A DNA stretch of 64,000 bases from Epichloe hybrida (taxonomy: Eukaryota; Ascomycota; Sordariomycetes; Hypocreales; Clavicipitaceae). The stretch is from contig JAFEKR010000009.1 of assembly GCA_019022495.1 (NCBI GenBank), positions 62,001 through 126,000 on the forward strand. The letters are read 5' to 3'. The position numbers were made by a program, and so were the translations under genes. The notes beneath the pieces were generated by a model. The model was not told the origin of the DNA and searched no databases. It worked only from the letters and a program-made list of their open reading frames with translations. Below are positions 1-14,384 of this stretch, piece by piece. Numbering within the stretch: position 1 is the stretch's first letter; each line of letters starts with the position of its first letter.

Positions 1-3000
1 CTAGTAATTTCTAGGACTTTTTAGTTATTTATAAATAAGTTTAAGCCCTTATAAACACTACTATTATTACTAATAAGAAAAGTATTCCTATATTTTTAGA
101 TATAACTTACTATAGCTTTACTATATATCAAACTTAGTAATAGGTTTTAACTATACTAATACTATATACTATATTACCTTTAAGCTAACTAGTGCTATAA
201 AGGTATATTAAGTATATTAAGTTACTTACTTATTACTTATTTTTTACTAACTTTTTTATATAAGTTACCTTTATTTTATACTAGAACTATTTAGTTTTAT
301 AGTAATAACTATAAGTTACCTTAGTAACTATAGCTTCTTTTCTCTCTTTTTTAGTTTATATATAGCTTTTCTTTATTCTTTTACTTAGTCTTTACTAACT
401 TTTCTATAGAAAAACCCTAAGAATATTATATTTATTTAGGAGGTAAAAATAGTCCTTTAGCTCTAGCTCTCTAACCCTAGGTATATAGCTTAAGTTATAG
501 TAATTTACTACTTTTACTATACTATAAAGAAAGTAATTTAAGGTAATAAAAACTAGGTAAAGTATAGCTTTAATAGCTAAACTATAGTCTCCTATATAGG
601 GGCTATAATAAAGGGTTTTCTTATTATTTTACTTATACTCTAAGCGTATTTTCCTTTATTATTTAGTAATATAACCTAGGCCTTTAAGTAATAGTTTTTA
701 TAGTAACTAATAAGGTTAGGCCTTTTCTATAGTATATTTATATTTCTTTATTAGTGCTTTAATCCTATATTATTACCTTTCTTACTAAATTTACTTTAGT
801 AAAATACTTAAATTATATATTAAGTGCTTTTTATATCTTTTACTAAAACTTATTAGTTATATTTACTTAGCTAACCCTTTTATTTTACTAGGTATTTATT
901 ACCTTTATAGGTTTTCTTATAGTTTTTAATTTTCTTAACTTTAAATTTATTTTCTTTATTCTTAAGATCTAGTATTAGTATTTTCTTATCCCTAGTGTTT
1001 TTATAGTAATTCTATAGCTTTAGTAAGCTAATATAAAATATATTATATAATTAGCTATATTTCTTAGGTAATATAAGTTAGTAAGCTTATTTCTCTATAG
1101 TATTAAGTACTTAAAATAATCTAATAAATCTAGGGGTTAGCTTTTATTTTACCTCTTTAAGTTTAATATTCTTTACTAATAAAAGTACTAGATTACCCCT
1201 TTTTAGTATTAGTAACTAGTAGTATTAATTATAGTACTTTACTTAGGTTTTAGTAGCTTTACCTAGTTTTACTTTAACTATTCCCTAACTTTATATAGTT
1301 TTATAATATATATATAGGTATTTAATATCTCTCTTTTTTAGGTCTTATCCCTAAAAGCTAGGTAAAACTCTAGTAAGTATTTTATAAGGGTATAGTTTAA
1401 AGAGTAACCTATAGTTTTATTTACTATATTATTATAAATAAACTAGGCTATTAGAAGTAGCTTAGGCTATATTTATTAGTTTTTAGTAATAAAATATTAA
1501 AGGGAATGTTTAAGTACCTAGTTTATTCTCTTTATTTACCTATTAGTTTAGGGGTAAAATACTATAAAAAGCCTATATTTTATATATAATAAGTAATATA
1601 AGTCTAACTAAAATTAACTTATAAAGACTAATTCTTTATTAAATATAATGCCTTTTAGGGCTTTAAATTATAGCTTAATCTCTTTATAAAATACCTTTAC
1701 TAGTTTAGCTATATTAATTATAGTAATTATAAGTAAGAAAATAAAGTACTTAGTAAATTAGTTTATAATTACTAGGATTATACTAGTTTCTTATTTACTT
1801 ACTTAGGTAATAGGTAATCCTATAATAAAATCTATTAAGATTTTTACTTATAATTACTATAGTATTAGTAAGGATTTAAGGCTTTTATATAAGTAATGCT
1901 TTTTAGCTACTATTTACTAGTAAACCCTATAGCTTATAATATAGTTAAATACTAACTTACTTATACCTAGTTACTAGAAGTAATACTTTAATAGCTTAAG
2001 AGTATATTTAGTCCTAAAGTAACTTACTAGTAAATTATTATAGTATAGCTATAAAAGCTTTTATTATAAGATAAGCTCCTAGGGAATAATTACTTAGTCT
2101 TAGTATATTAGAAAGCCTCTTATACTATATAAATATAAACTAGCTTTTCCCTTACCTTTTACTAAGGAATTATTAATCTTACTATTTTACCTTTGTAAAT
2201 TTAAATCTTAATTCTATATCTTTTATAGTAATTATACTAATAGTTTATTTAGCTTAGATTAGTAAGAATTTAGTAATATAATAGTCTCCTATATTTCTTA
2301 TATTATACTAATATCTTAGATATATATTACTTTCTCCTAGAAATTACTCTTATTTAGCTAATCTTTTACTAAATCTATAGTAGCTAACTAGCCTCTTAAC
2401 TAAGCAACTTTAGCCTTTAAAGCTTTCTTTATAATAAATAGAGTATTTTCCTCCCTTAAAGGTATTTTACTAAGCCTTTTTACTAAGACTAAGGTATTTT
2501 TCTCTCTTAAAGGTATCTTACTATACTTTCTTAATATATTAAGACTAAGGTATTTTCCTTCTTTAAAGGTATCTTACTATATTTTCTCTTATATATTAGT
2601 ATCTTTTCTTTTACTAGTTCTTTAATAATTACTATTTTCTTTTAAAGCTCTAGTAAAAGTGCCTTATTTATTAGGGGTTTACCTTTATAATTAAACCTCC
2701 TTAATAGTATATTTACTAGGTTACTTTTCCTAGGTTTATACCTAATTATAAAGTAAAAGAGGTAAAGAAATATATACTATTTAGCTTACTTTTTATTTAG
2801 CTTTTATTACCTTATAAAAGTCTATAAGTTATTATAATTTAATAAAACCTTTACTAGGGTTACTATACCTTTAATATAGTATTACTAGTATTTAAATAAC
2901 TTTACTATAGTAAGTAGCTTTTAATTTACTATACTATAATTATATTTAGTATTTATAAACTTCCTTAACTAAAAGGCTATAAAATACTATTAGCTCTTAT

Positions 3001-4545
3001 TATCCTATTAAGATAGTATCTTACTATTATAAAGACTAAAGTATTTATCTTAATACACACTAGCTAACTTAGGTTATAATAACAAAGGAAAGGTACTTAT
3101 TAAAAGGTATCTTTTAGCTAGTTAAATACTAGCTATTCCCTTTTCTTAAATATAAACTTCCTAGTCTAAATACTATTTTAACTACTTTTTATTAATATAT
3201 ATAAGGGTATTATAATCCTAGAGTATTAGTAAATAAACCTTTAGTAAAAGTTATAAAACCCTAGAAAAGACTATATATTCTTAAAGCTTATAAGCTCCTT
3301 CTAGTCCTAAATTATATTAACTCTATATATATTTATTAAGATACTATTAACTAATAAAATAAACCCTAGAAACTTTACTAATTTCTAATAAAATAAATAC
3401 TTTAAGGGTTTTATATATAGCTTTACTAACCTTATATATTCTAGAACTTCCTTAATATATATAGTATATTTCTCTTATATTTTTAAGAAAATAAGGATAT
3501 TATTTAAATATACTATATAAATAGTATTTACTAGCCTATAAAGCGCTTTATAAATATAGCTCTAAAAAGTAACTAAGGTATTAGTTAACCTAAAGGGTAT
3601 TATAAGATATTTATAGTGTTTATAATAGGTATAAAATATAGTCTTTTACTTATTACTTTCTTTAATATAGATTTAATAGTAAGTATTTTTAATATTAATC
3701 TTTAAGAAGTAGTAAGCTCCTTAGCACTAGTTTAAGTTCTCTAAAATTAAGGGGAAAGCATAGTAATTTTTCTATATTACTTTATTAAGTCCCTAGTAGT
3801 TTATATATAGTTAAAGTATTTTATTTTTCTTTAGTATAAATAAAATAAGTATACTTATAAGGCTCTTAAAGAGTCTTATCTAGCCTTTCTATAGGTTTTT
3901 ATTAATATATTTATAAAGCTCCTTTAATTTACTTTAAAAGAAAGAATAAATTAGTCTATATAAGGGCATAGCCTTAGGTATTAAATTAATTATATAATTA
4001 GTCTCCTTTCTTAATAGTAAATTACTTACCTTATTTACTATAAATATATCTTTAAACTTATATAGTTTCTTAGGGATATCTTTAATAGTTTTATATACTT
4101 TTACTTTCTTATTATCTTTAAGGGTAATAAACTTATCTTCCCCTCCTAAGCACAAGGTAAAACTGCTTAGTATTTTATAGCCTAATACTCTATTCTTTTA
4201 TCTTCTTCTTATTTACCTTATAAATCTTATTATTTATATTACCTTTACTTTTTAGTATTTTTTCCCTTATAGTATAAATACTATTAATTATCTCTAGGTT
4301 AGATTTATCTTTACTTCCCTTCCCTTCGCTTTTTTTCTCTTTTACTATATTATTTAATATTTTAAATAGGGTAGTGTCCTTTTTATTACCCTTAGCTATA
4401 CTATTATTTAATTAGTTAGGGGTTAATTAGTTAATTAGTAATGCAAAACTTACCTAGTAATTATAATAGGTATAGTGTGTCTATTAGCAAATTAAATTAA
4501 AGATAAGTAAGAATAGGTTATATTTGGTTTACCTTAGAGCTTTAA
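1..4545 (-). mobile_element. Degenerate Ty3/gypsy retrotransposon, minus strand (left part)
   Basis: AT-rich, RIP-like sequence with almost no intact codons. Read on the minus strand, 3934-4155 translates without stops into the stretch just before and into a gypsy reverse transcriptase (a 'YKFKDIF' box, then an acidic linker ending 'LYRLIYSFF'). Positions 3780-3930 continue, with stops, into the 'ELYKYINKNL' and 'GLNKV' RT blocks. Integrase would lie at lower coordinates and leave the window. No LTR was recognised here. The matching protease/gag half probably lies at 18.35-20.06 kb, the element having been split by the hAT insertion (inference). Family assignment to gypsy is fairly firm; exact ends are unknown. 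Confidence 0.7.
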
Positions 4546-4553
4546 AGCATAAG
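4546..4553. repeat. 8-bp target-site duplication of hAT element (left copy)
   Basis: AGCATAAG lies directly left of the terminal CAGAGCATTG. An identical copy lies at 17997-18004 directly right of the inverted CAATGCTCTG. Eight-base duplications are the hallmark of hAT-superfamily insertion. Confidence 0.9.
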
Positions 4554-4559
4554 CAGAGC

Positions 4560-5545
4560 ATTGTTGTATTGTATTGTATTGTATTTTTTAGCCCTTTGAT
4601 GTATTGTATTGTATTGTATTACCCTATGTATTGTATTGTTAGAGAAAAAAAAAGTGGAGTATTATATAAATTCATTATATAGTAGATTTTTTAAGTAATT
4701 TAATTATAGTATTCTTATTTTTATATAAAATTTAGTTATTTATTTAAAAATCTATAAAGTTTTAGCTTATTTATAAAAGTAAGCTTATTATAGATATTAT
4801 AGACCTTAATAAAGTAATTCTAAATTTAGTTTATAAAATGATTTTTTTTATACTTCTTAAAAGTCTTTTTATCTTAATATCTTTTTTCTTGGATTTACTA
4901 TTACTTTTATTATATAAAAAAATACAATATAATACAATACAATACAATACAATACAATGTATTTTTTAATATTAAGGGTAGTATATATATCTTTAATATA
5001 TTAGATTTTAAGCGTAATCTAAATATAGTATTCCTATTTTTTTAAATAATTTAGATATTTATTTACAATTCTATAAAGTTTTAGCTTATTTAGTAAAGTA
5101 AGCTTATTATATATATAGGGTAGCTATATATAGTTTATTTTAGTCTTATCTTATACCTTAGTTTATTTACTATATTTAAAAGGTCTTTTTAACTTTATAT
5201 CCTTTTTATAGGATTTATTAATGATTTTATTATATAAAAAATACAATACAATACAATACAATACAATACAATATAATACAATACAATACAATACAATACA
5301 ATACAATATAATACAATACAATATAATACAATGTATTATATAATATTAAGGGTAGTATATATATCTTAAATATATTAGATTTTAAGGGTAATCTAAATAT
5401 AGTATTCCTATTTTTGTAAATAATTTAGAAATTTATTTAAAATTTTATAAAGTTTTAGCTTATTTAGTAAAGTAAGCTTATTATATATTTAGGGTAGCTA
5501 AATATTATATATTAGAACATAAGCTTATACTTTAATTTCTTTCTA
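4560..5545. repeat. hAT subterminal tandem repeats with ACAAT/ATTGT arrays
   Basis: ATTGT pentamer arrays at 4563-4640 are mirrored by ACAAT arrays at about 4918-4960 and 5240-5335. Between them are roughly three diverged copies of a unit of about 360-400 bp. Each copy contains an 'AGTATTC(C)TATTTTT' block, then a 'CTATAAAGTTTTAGCTTATTT' type block, then 'AAGTAAGCTTATTATA' (starts near 4700, 5020 and 5390). Repeated subterminal motifs are usual transposase-binding regions of hAT elements; binding here is inferred. Confidence 0.75.
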
Positions 5546-6237
5546 TATTATTAAGGTCTTGTTACTATTCTATTATTTTTTAAGATTTACTACTAATTTC
5601 TATACCTTTTTTAGCTTTTATTATAATAATTACCCTAAAGAAATTATTTAATATTCTTAATTAATAAGATATTAAATCTAAAGAAAAATATACTAATATA
5701 AGTAAACTTTTTAAAAAATATAATAAAATATTTTATCTTAAATAAAACTTTCCTAGGTTTAAAAGAATTTTTTTTTAGATTTATAATATACTTTTTTAAC
5801 TTTATAGGTTTTTTAAATAAAAGAATAAGTAAAAAGTCTATAAAAAAGTTTCTTAATACTTATCTTAATTAAAAATACTTATTTTAATTTAATAACTAGA
5901 CTTTTTAATAGTTTATATAAATATAATAAAAAGCTTTATAAAAGTCTTAGCTATATATATTTTATATAGTTTTATATAATTTTATATAATAAAATTAGCT
6001 TTTTTTAAATAAAAGAAAATAGTATTTTAAATATAAAAAAAAATAATTTACTATATATTTATATATAAGATATAATTCTCTTATAATAAAGAATATAAAT
6101 AAAAAAATCAGTCTGAAAAGTGGGTCTAAAAGTGGGGCGCTCTGCTATGTAAGCAATTTATAGCAAATTAATTGAATTAGTCATTTAAGTGGGGCAAATT
6201 TTTTTACGTGATACTATTACCCCGCTTCTCTTTTTTT

Positions 6238-6270
6238 CTCTTTTCTTTTCTTTTCTTTTCTTTTCTTTTT
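6238..6270. repeat. CTTTT microsatellite
   Basis: Pyrimidine pentamer array (TTTTC repeated about six times) in the leader of the hAT transposase, about 300 bp before its ATG. Fungal promoters and 5' leaders often carry such CT-rich tracts. It lies in a patch (6100-6600) with more CpA/TpG than the surrounding RIP-mutated DNA. Confidence 0.7.
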
Positions 6271-6572
6271 CCCTTATAAAAATCATAAAAAATCGTAAAA
6301 AATCCAAATCATATAGGAAAAGCTAACCTGCTATTCTTACTATTGTCCCTTATTGTTCTTCTGATTTAAGTTTCTTTAAAATCTCCTTTTAGCTATAAAA
6401 AACCCAAAAAACCCCTAAAAACCCTAAAAAAACCCCAAAAAAAACACAGAAAATCATACAAAACAAACAACAAAAAAACACAATAAAAGGAAAAAAGAAA
6501 AAAGAAAAAAACAAATTTAGCAAAATTCAGCAAAATATCCGCAAAAAACAGCAAAAACACCTCTTATTTAAC

Positions 6573-8845
6573 ATGGATTCCTCTTTTTATCCTTCTGATA
6601 AATCTTCTTAGCCTATTAGGTCTAGCTAGCCTAGTAATCTTCCAGGTTTACATGAAAAAGACCTAGAAAATCAGGCTAGTTACAAATTCTCTTTAAAATC
6701 ATATATATTTACCTATAATTTATTTAATTTTTAGTTATCTAAAATTAATTTAAATAAAGAAAGGGTAATTATATGTTTTTGTTTATAGCTTAATTATACT
6801 TTTACCTTTAAAAGTAAGGCTAAGAGATTCCAAGCTTCTAATAGAATATCCTATTATAAGCTAAAGCATAAGGATATTACTACTTCTAAATTAGAAGAAA
6901 AACAACCTAGTAAGATAATAAGTAAGTTATATTATCTAATAACTATCCTATATCTTATTACTAATATTATAATAGTGCTAGAAATCCAGCCACAATCGCT
7001 AGGCTAATTATCTTTAACATCCTTTTTTCCTACTAAAAGGGCTTGAAATTCTATAATTTCCTTAGAGGAATTTTCATTAGAAAAGGCAATTAATCTAGTT
7101 ATAAGATTTATACTAGAAAATAACATTGCTTTTGCTATTGTTAATAGTAACTCCTTTAAAGAATTACTAAATTATTATTCTAGGTAAGTAATGCATTTTT
7201 TCTTATACTATAATATATATATATATAGCTAACTTAAACTTAGGAATAATAATTTAGCTTCTTTGCTAAGTTATAGAAGTATTGCACATAGAATTCATAC
7301 TATGTATAATATTTCTAAGCAGCAAATCATCCAGAAGATCCAATATAATCTTCAAAATCAAGGATCTATATCTATTCAGTTAGATATCTAGACTTCTATT
7401 AATTCTAAGTCCTATTTAGGTGTTATAGCTAGTTAGCTAGACCCAAACTTTAAACTTGAATATAAGCTTTTAGGTAAGTAAATCCTATTATTCTATTATA
7501 ACTATAAGGTAAGTTATAATTATTATACTAATTATCTTATATTATAGGATTTAAATATCTATCAAATTCTCACACTGGAGCTTATATTCATGAATCCTTT
7601 AATAAAATGATTCAAGAATATCAGCTTAAGCCAAAGATAATCTCAAGGTATGTTAGCTATTACCTTTTATATTCTATAACCTTCTTTTACTAATAAAATA
7701 ATACTAGTTTTACTAGAGATAACAGGTCTAATAATAATACTTTTATATCTTCTTATATTAATAAGAACTATAAAAGTACTATTATAGAAGAACCTTATAA
7801 TATCCGATGTGTAGCACATGTTTTAAACATTGTTACAAAGGATATTATAACGAATTTTATTAAATCAACGTCTTCTAAAGAGGATTTAGAAGCTTTTAAG
7901 AATAGTGAATTTTTACATTATTCTACGGAAGATATCTCTTCTATTAAAGAGAGACAAGATTATAAGGAATTCAAATCCTTAGCAAATGGTAAGTAATTTA
8001 TTATAGTTATTATTAGTATTATTACTAATATTTTCATAGGAATCCTTAGTAAAGTTAAAAGGGTTGCTATTATTATTAAGAATAACTAAGGATTATACAA
8101 GACTTAGTTAAAATCTTTACGTAAGGCAAAAAATGAAGGCTATATTGCTAAAAATTGCAATATTACAAGAATTCCTTTAGGTAAGTTATCTTTATTATAT
8201 ATATCTTATTTATAATACTAATTATATCTTTAGCTAATGAAACTAGGTGGAATTTAACTATAAGATAATTAATACTTCTTTAGAGCTTAAAGAAGCTATT
8301 ATTCTTCTTAATAGGGAGTCTAATATTGCAGCTCTTAAGGATACTATACTAACTACTTAAGAATAGGCAGATTTAGCTACCCTAAGCAGCATATTAGAGG
8401 TTTTTTATAAACCTACTATTATACTTTAAAGCCAGAAGTATAATACTTTAGGTTTAGTCCCACTTTTTATTATTAGGATATATAAATATCTTAATAATAT
8501 AAAAGAGGACTAAAAGGCTTATCTTTACTAGGTATATATATTACTTTCTTATATTATATCCTTTATATATTAACTTATAATAGGAAACTTATAGCCCTTG
8601 AGGCAAGGCCTTTATAGCATCTATAGATATTAGCTTAAATAAGCTAGCTAATTATTTTCCTAAAGATATAGGAAATAATTACTTCTTATATTAGCTTTAT
8701 TTATATGCTATGTTATTAGACCCTTAGCTTAACCTTCTTACTATAAAGGAGAAGCTAAAGCTAGGAGATTAAACCTTAGAAAGGTTAATAAAAAACCTTA
8801 AAAAGGATTATAATTCGTAAGTATTATATAATAATCCTTTCTTAA
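6573..8845 (+). pseudogene. hAT transposase, N-terminal and central part (disrupted)
   Basis: The ATG at 6573 opens a reading frame with in-frame TAG at codons 13 and 19 and more downstream, as expected from G-to-A changes at tryptophan codons. Recognisable blocks are 'AFAIVNSNSFKELLNYY' near 7130-7180, a 'STSINSKSYLGV'-like block after 'ISIQLDI' near 7360-7430, and 'RCVAHVLNIVTKDI' near 7803-7850. These match the hAT pattern 'FxxLL', 'DxWTS' and 'RCxAHxxNL'. Several intron-like breaks are visible (GTAAGT donors near 7184, 7472 and 7988 with TAG acceptors). The coding region is cut at 8845-8849 by the gypsy insertion and resumes at 16677. It cannot encode an active enzyme. Confidence 0.85.
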
Positions 8846-8849
8846 TTAT
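8845..8849. repeat. 5-bp target-site duplication of gypsy element (left copy)
   Basis: ATTAT directly precedes the LTR start TGTCAGG. The same ATTAT occurs at 16672-16676 directly after the LTR end GTGACA. Confidence 0.88.
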
Positions 8850-9119
8850 TGTCAGGAGCGCAGAGGTCAAAGATAGGATGTTCATTGAAGCGGGTCTTCG
8901 GAGAACCTTTAGGCTATGCGGATAACAAAGAGGCTAGCTAGCTATAAGATAGCTATATACTTATAAAGCGGGGTATTTATTAAAGACTACGCATATTATT
9001 AGTACTAGGTTAGAGATTAAAACCTTTATATACCTGCCCCTAGCTAGTATTTATTTAGTAGTAACTATAATAGTCTTAGCTATTACTTTATTCTTAACCT
9101 TTTAGTATAAGCTATAATA
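8850..9119 (+). repeat. 5' LTR of gypsy element
   Basis: 270 bp, starting TGTCAGG and ending in a RIP-altered GCTATAATA that corresponds to GCCGTGACA in the 3' LTR. Differences from the 3' LTR are C-to-T or G-to-A transitions wherever I compared them. The outer half keeps more G and C (TGTCAGGAGCGCAGAGG) and the inner half is more mutated. Confidence 0.88.
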
Positions 9120-12100
9120 AATTAATCTCTCTTAACCTTTTTAAGGATATAAACCATTAGCTAGATTATTATATAGCTAATACTCTAAAGATTTATAAGA
9201 AACACACTAGTACCTTATAATAATAAAGCTATAGATAATTAAGAAGATAAAGAACCCTTATAATCTAGAACTATAGATAATAAGGTATAATAAACGCCAC
9301 TTAATCCTAATTTAGGTGAAGGTATAGATAATATAACTAAAGAAAAAAGGGTATTATAGTAATGCTATAAGGTTATATAATCTAAGCTATATTACCTTTA
9401 GAGAAAATAAGAGGTCTTATAGATAAAGGTATAAATTAAAGAGCTTAAGGCAAATCTAGGATTAGCTAGACCTTAAACTAGACCTATAATTACCCCTTAA
9501 TCTAGACTTATAATTACCCCTTAAATATTAGCTATAATTTTACCTATAGTTTATAGTAATATAGTAGTAATTATATAGTAAGGTAGTTTTATTAAAATGT
9601 AAATAAAAATGCTTATATATAAAGGGGAAATATATAAAAGCCTATAGAATTTCTTAGTAAACTTAGATATACTATTTAAATTAGATTACTATACCTTTAA
9701 GGATAATATAACTAAGGTAATATATATAAGTAGCTACCTAGCTAGTAATGTAAAGTAATAGTAAATGCGTTATATAGCTATAAATAAGTATATAAATTAT
9801 TTATTAATTACCTAGGTAAATTTCCTAGAATAGTTAAAAACTAGAATAATAGATATAAGTGTAAGATACTTAAAAGTAATAAGGTTATTACTAAATCTTA
9901 GGTAAAAGAATAGCTAATTATTTTAATCCTTTATATAAGCCTAGGATAAGGTAAAAGCTAAGTTACCTAAAGAAATCCCTATATATCTAAGAATTATAAT
10001 CTTTCTAAATAGCTTAAATAATACTATAAGGAAGTAAATAATTAGTTAAGAGATTTTAATAACCTAGAGTTAACTATAAGGCTAGGGTAAGAAAGTAAAG
10101 GTTATAATAGGTTTAGGCTAAAATAATAAAAAAGATTAGGACTTTAAAAGAAAGAGGTAATACTCTTATTTTATATTACTTATAAATAAGGTATAGTAAT
10201 AAAGTAAAGACTAAGGGAAAAGATTATCCTTAGTGTGCTATAAATATAGAAAGCCTAGGTATACTATACTAACTTATTAGGCACTAGATTATTTTACCTA
10301 TAAAAGTACTAAATATATAACTAAGAAGTATAGGGAAAGTAGTAATAAAGCTATATCTCCTAATATAATACTAGTTTAATTAGTATAGACCTAGGAATAT
10401 AATCTTACTATAGAATACCCTATAGATAATAGAATAAGAATATAGGTATCTTTATAATAAGATAACTAGTAGTTAGCTATATAAGTGCTATTTAATATAA
10501 GTATATAGTCTTTAATAATTTATCTAAAATTATTATTAAAAAAGGATTAGAAGAATATAATCTAATTAAATAGGATATTAGAAAGTGTAAGTAAAAAAGT
10601 AATTCTATATTAAGGAATTATAAAAAAATTAGTTAAGATAAAAGATAGTATAGGATTTATAAAGGTTTACTAAGTTAGCTACTTTATTACTAATATAGGT
10701 AAAGGGATAATTCTAGGTATAGACTAGATTAAAGAGTATTTACCTATAATTATATATTAGGAGCATAAATACTAGAGATATCTAGTAATAATAAAATATC
10801 TCTTCTTTACTTATAGTAAGCGGTAAGTATATAAAGAGAAAAAAATAGTAGTAGTTACTTTATTATTAGAAGTAATAAAGATTAGGCTAAGTATTCTAGA
10901 AAATAAAAATTAAAAAGGAAAAGAAAAAGGCTAATTAGAGGACTTAGTAATAATAGATATATAAATAAATAGTAAAGTAGCTATATAAATCCTTAAGTAT
11001 ACTTATTTATAGTAAAAAAGCAAAGGTATTATAGTTATACTAATTTTAGAAAATATAAGCAGTAAAGAAGCTATATTAAATTAGGATAAGAGCACTAAGC
11101 GCCTTATACTAATAATCCTAGAAAAATATAGGGAGTTTATAGATATTTTTTCTAAAGAGTTAGTAAGTAAGCTTCTTAAACTAGGAGGTTATACTTATAT
11201 AATTAAATTAGAAGAAAGGAAAACATTACCTTAGGGGCTTATATATAATTTAGCTAAAAGGGAGCTAGAGGTTCTTAGAGAGTACCTTATAAGTGTATAG
11301 CTTAAAGGGTAGATTAGAAGATTAGTTAGCCTAGCTAGAGCCTTAATTTTATTTATTCTAAAGAAAGGAGGGAAATTAAGGCTTTATATGGATTATAAGG
11401 GCCTAAACAAGATTATAATTAAGAATAAGGCCCCTTTACCCCTTATTGCTAAAATTCTTAATTAATTAGCGGGCGTAGTTATTTTTATAGTCCTAGATTT
11501 AAAAGATACGTACTACTAGCTACGTATTCGCTTAGGTAATAAGTGGAAAATAGCGTTCTATTATTAATATAGTTACTTTAAATATCTAGTAATGCTATTT
11601 AGACTAGTTAACGCACTAGTAACTTTTTAGGAGTATATTAATAATGCTCTTAAAGGACTTATTAATAAGACTTATATTATCTATTTAAATAATACGCTAA
11701 TATATAGTAGTAAGGTTAAAGATTATATAGAGTATATTAAATAAGTTTTACATAGGTTTAGAGAGGTAAGTCTTTTTATTAACCTTAAGAAGTGTTAATT
11801 TTTAGTTAAGGAAGTTAAATTTTTAGGCTTTAAGATATTAGAGAAAGGTATTATAATAGACCTAGTAAGAGTTAAAGCAATTACAACCTAGCTAATACTA
11901 TATAGCGTTTTTAATATTTAGTTATTTCTTAGTTTTACTAGATTTTACCGCTATTTTATTAAATAGTATAGTAAAGTTATTATTCTATTAATAGATTGCC
12001 TTAGAGGGAATTAACTAGTAATGTTTAAACTAGAACCCTATAAGATAGTAGTGTTTAGAGAGCTTTAATAAAGATTTTAGGAAGCGCTAATTTTAGTGTA

Positions 12101-14384
12101 TTTTAACTTACTTATGTATCTTAGAGTAAAGACAAATGCATCTAGATATGCGATTAGGGCTATACTCACAATGTTAGTGCTAGGTTACTAGCACCTAGTT
12201 ATATTTATATTAAAGAAAATAACTAATACTAAATTACGATATTTAATACCTAATAGTAAATTATTAGCTATCTAAGAGGCTTTTTGCACATAGAGACACT
12301 ATCTCGCTTATTTAGCTTATATAATAAAGTTATTATAAATTATTTAAACTATAAGTACCTTACTATAAAGCCTAAGCTTACTAGTAGGTAAGTAACTATA
12401 CTTAATAAGCTTTATCCTTTTAACTTTAAGATTATATATTATATAAGGAAATTAAATCCTACTAACTTACTTTTAAGAAAACTAGATTTTATAAGTAAGG
12501 CAAGGAAAGAGGAAGTAGTAACTATATAACTTCTTACCTTTTTATTTAAATTTATAAATACTAAGAGATAGGAACACTATAGTAATATTATTAATGCCAT
12601 AGGCTCTATAAAAACATTACTTAATGTAACTAATAGTTAGTTATAATAACGCTGTAATAATACTGCTAACATCTAGGGTTTTAAAAAATCATAACTTAAC
12701 TATATTCCTAAAGAACCTAATAATCTAGATAATCTTAGAAGAGTTATATTAGTAAGGTTATTTAATACTTTTTATACTTTAGTTAACAAGTAATAAGCTA
12801 GCTATAGTAATACTATTAGTACCTAGCGTATATATTATTTATTGCTTAATTATTTTAATTTTCCTATTAGACTAGCTATTACTAATAGGGATAGACTAGC
12901 ATAGGTTATTACTAGTAAGTAGCAAGAGCGCCTCTTAAAAATATCACTTATTTATATCCTTATAAGACTAGAAGTATTTATTAAACTAATTACTTATAGA
13001 GATATTATAGCTAGAATCTAATCTATTTAGAGAATCTCTTTTAAGTTTAACTCTAACTTTTTAGAAAAGAGCTTAGAATTAAAACCCCTAATTTAAGTCT
13101 TATTATATAAAGCATAGTAAGGCAATAACTTTACTATAGGTTAATTAAAGTTACTTAAAAGCAGTGATTTAGCTATATCCTAGACATAGTTAATTAGACC
13201 CTCTAAGCTATTAATATTTAAGAATTATATTTTTATTTCTCTAGGTATAAGGAAAGAAATTTTATTACTAACTTATAATAACCCTACTACTAGGCACTAA
13301 GGAGTGAGTAAAACTCTTTATTAGATTATAAACTAATATTATTAGCTAATAATAAAGAAAGATATAAAGGTATATATTAGTACTTATATAAATTATTAGA
13401 CTTTAAAACTAAGGCATTATAAACTATATAGTAAGCTAGCTACGTTACTAGTGCTTAATCGCCCCTTTTAAGAATTATTAATAGATTTTATTACTAGACT
13501 TTTACTAGTAAAAGATTTAAATTAAACCTATAACGTAATTTTAGTTATTATTAACTATTTTATAAAATATAGTATTTATATCCCTGTTTTAACGTAACTA
13601 ACTAGCAATAGGCTAGTAACTATATTCTTAGAATATGTTTTTAGAGACTATAAAGCCCTAGAAAGTATTATAATAGACTAAGGTTCTATATTTACTAGTG
13701 GTTTCTAGATAACTTTTTATTATTTTCTTATAATAAAGCAACTACTTAGCACTGCTTTTTACCCCTAGATAGATAGTTAAATAAAATATTTAAACTAGGT
13801 CTTAGAACATTATTTAAGGGCTTTTACTTATACTAAATAGACTAATTAGGCAAATAACCTATTAATAGCGTAATTTACGTATAACATAAGCAATCACTTA
13901 ACGCATAGCTACACACTAGTAAAGGCATTATAAGGTTATAATCTTAAAGGTTTGTAGTAAGTAGTAGTAAACATCCCTTTAGTAAATAATTAAGCTAAAA
14001 GTAAGATTTTAGCACTAAGAGAAAAGCATACTATAATTAAGTAGCTTTTAAGTAACTTATAAACTTAGTATAAAAAATATTATAATTAGAAGAGAACTCT
14101 AATAAGGTTTAAAGTTAGTAACTATATTTTATTATTAATAAAAAACATTAACCTAAGATGCCCTAGTAAAAAGCTAGCTATAAAGTATCTAGGCCTCTAT
14201 AAGATTAAAAAGGTAATTAGAAGTTATAAATTAGCGTATTAATTAAAATTACCACCTAGGACTTAATTATATAATATATTTAATATTACTAGTCTTAAAC
14301 CTTTTAAAGGGGACTTAATAGACGTAAAAGATATGTCCTTACTATAATATACTATTAAAGATAATAAATAAGAGTTTAAAGTTA

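Noticed and set aside
4563..5335. ATTGT/ACAAT arrays as a possible CRISPR or telomere
   Set aside because: Short pentamer microsatellites with no spacers, inside a hAT end in a eukaryotic genome; not a telomere motif.
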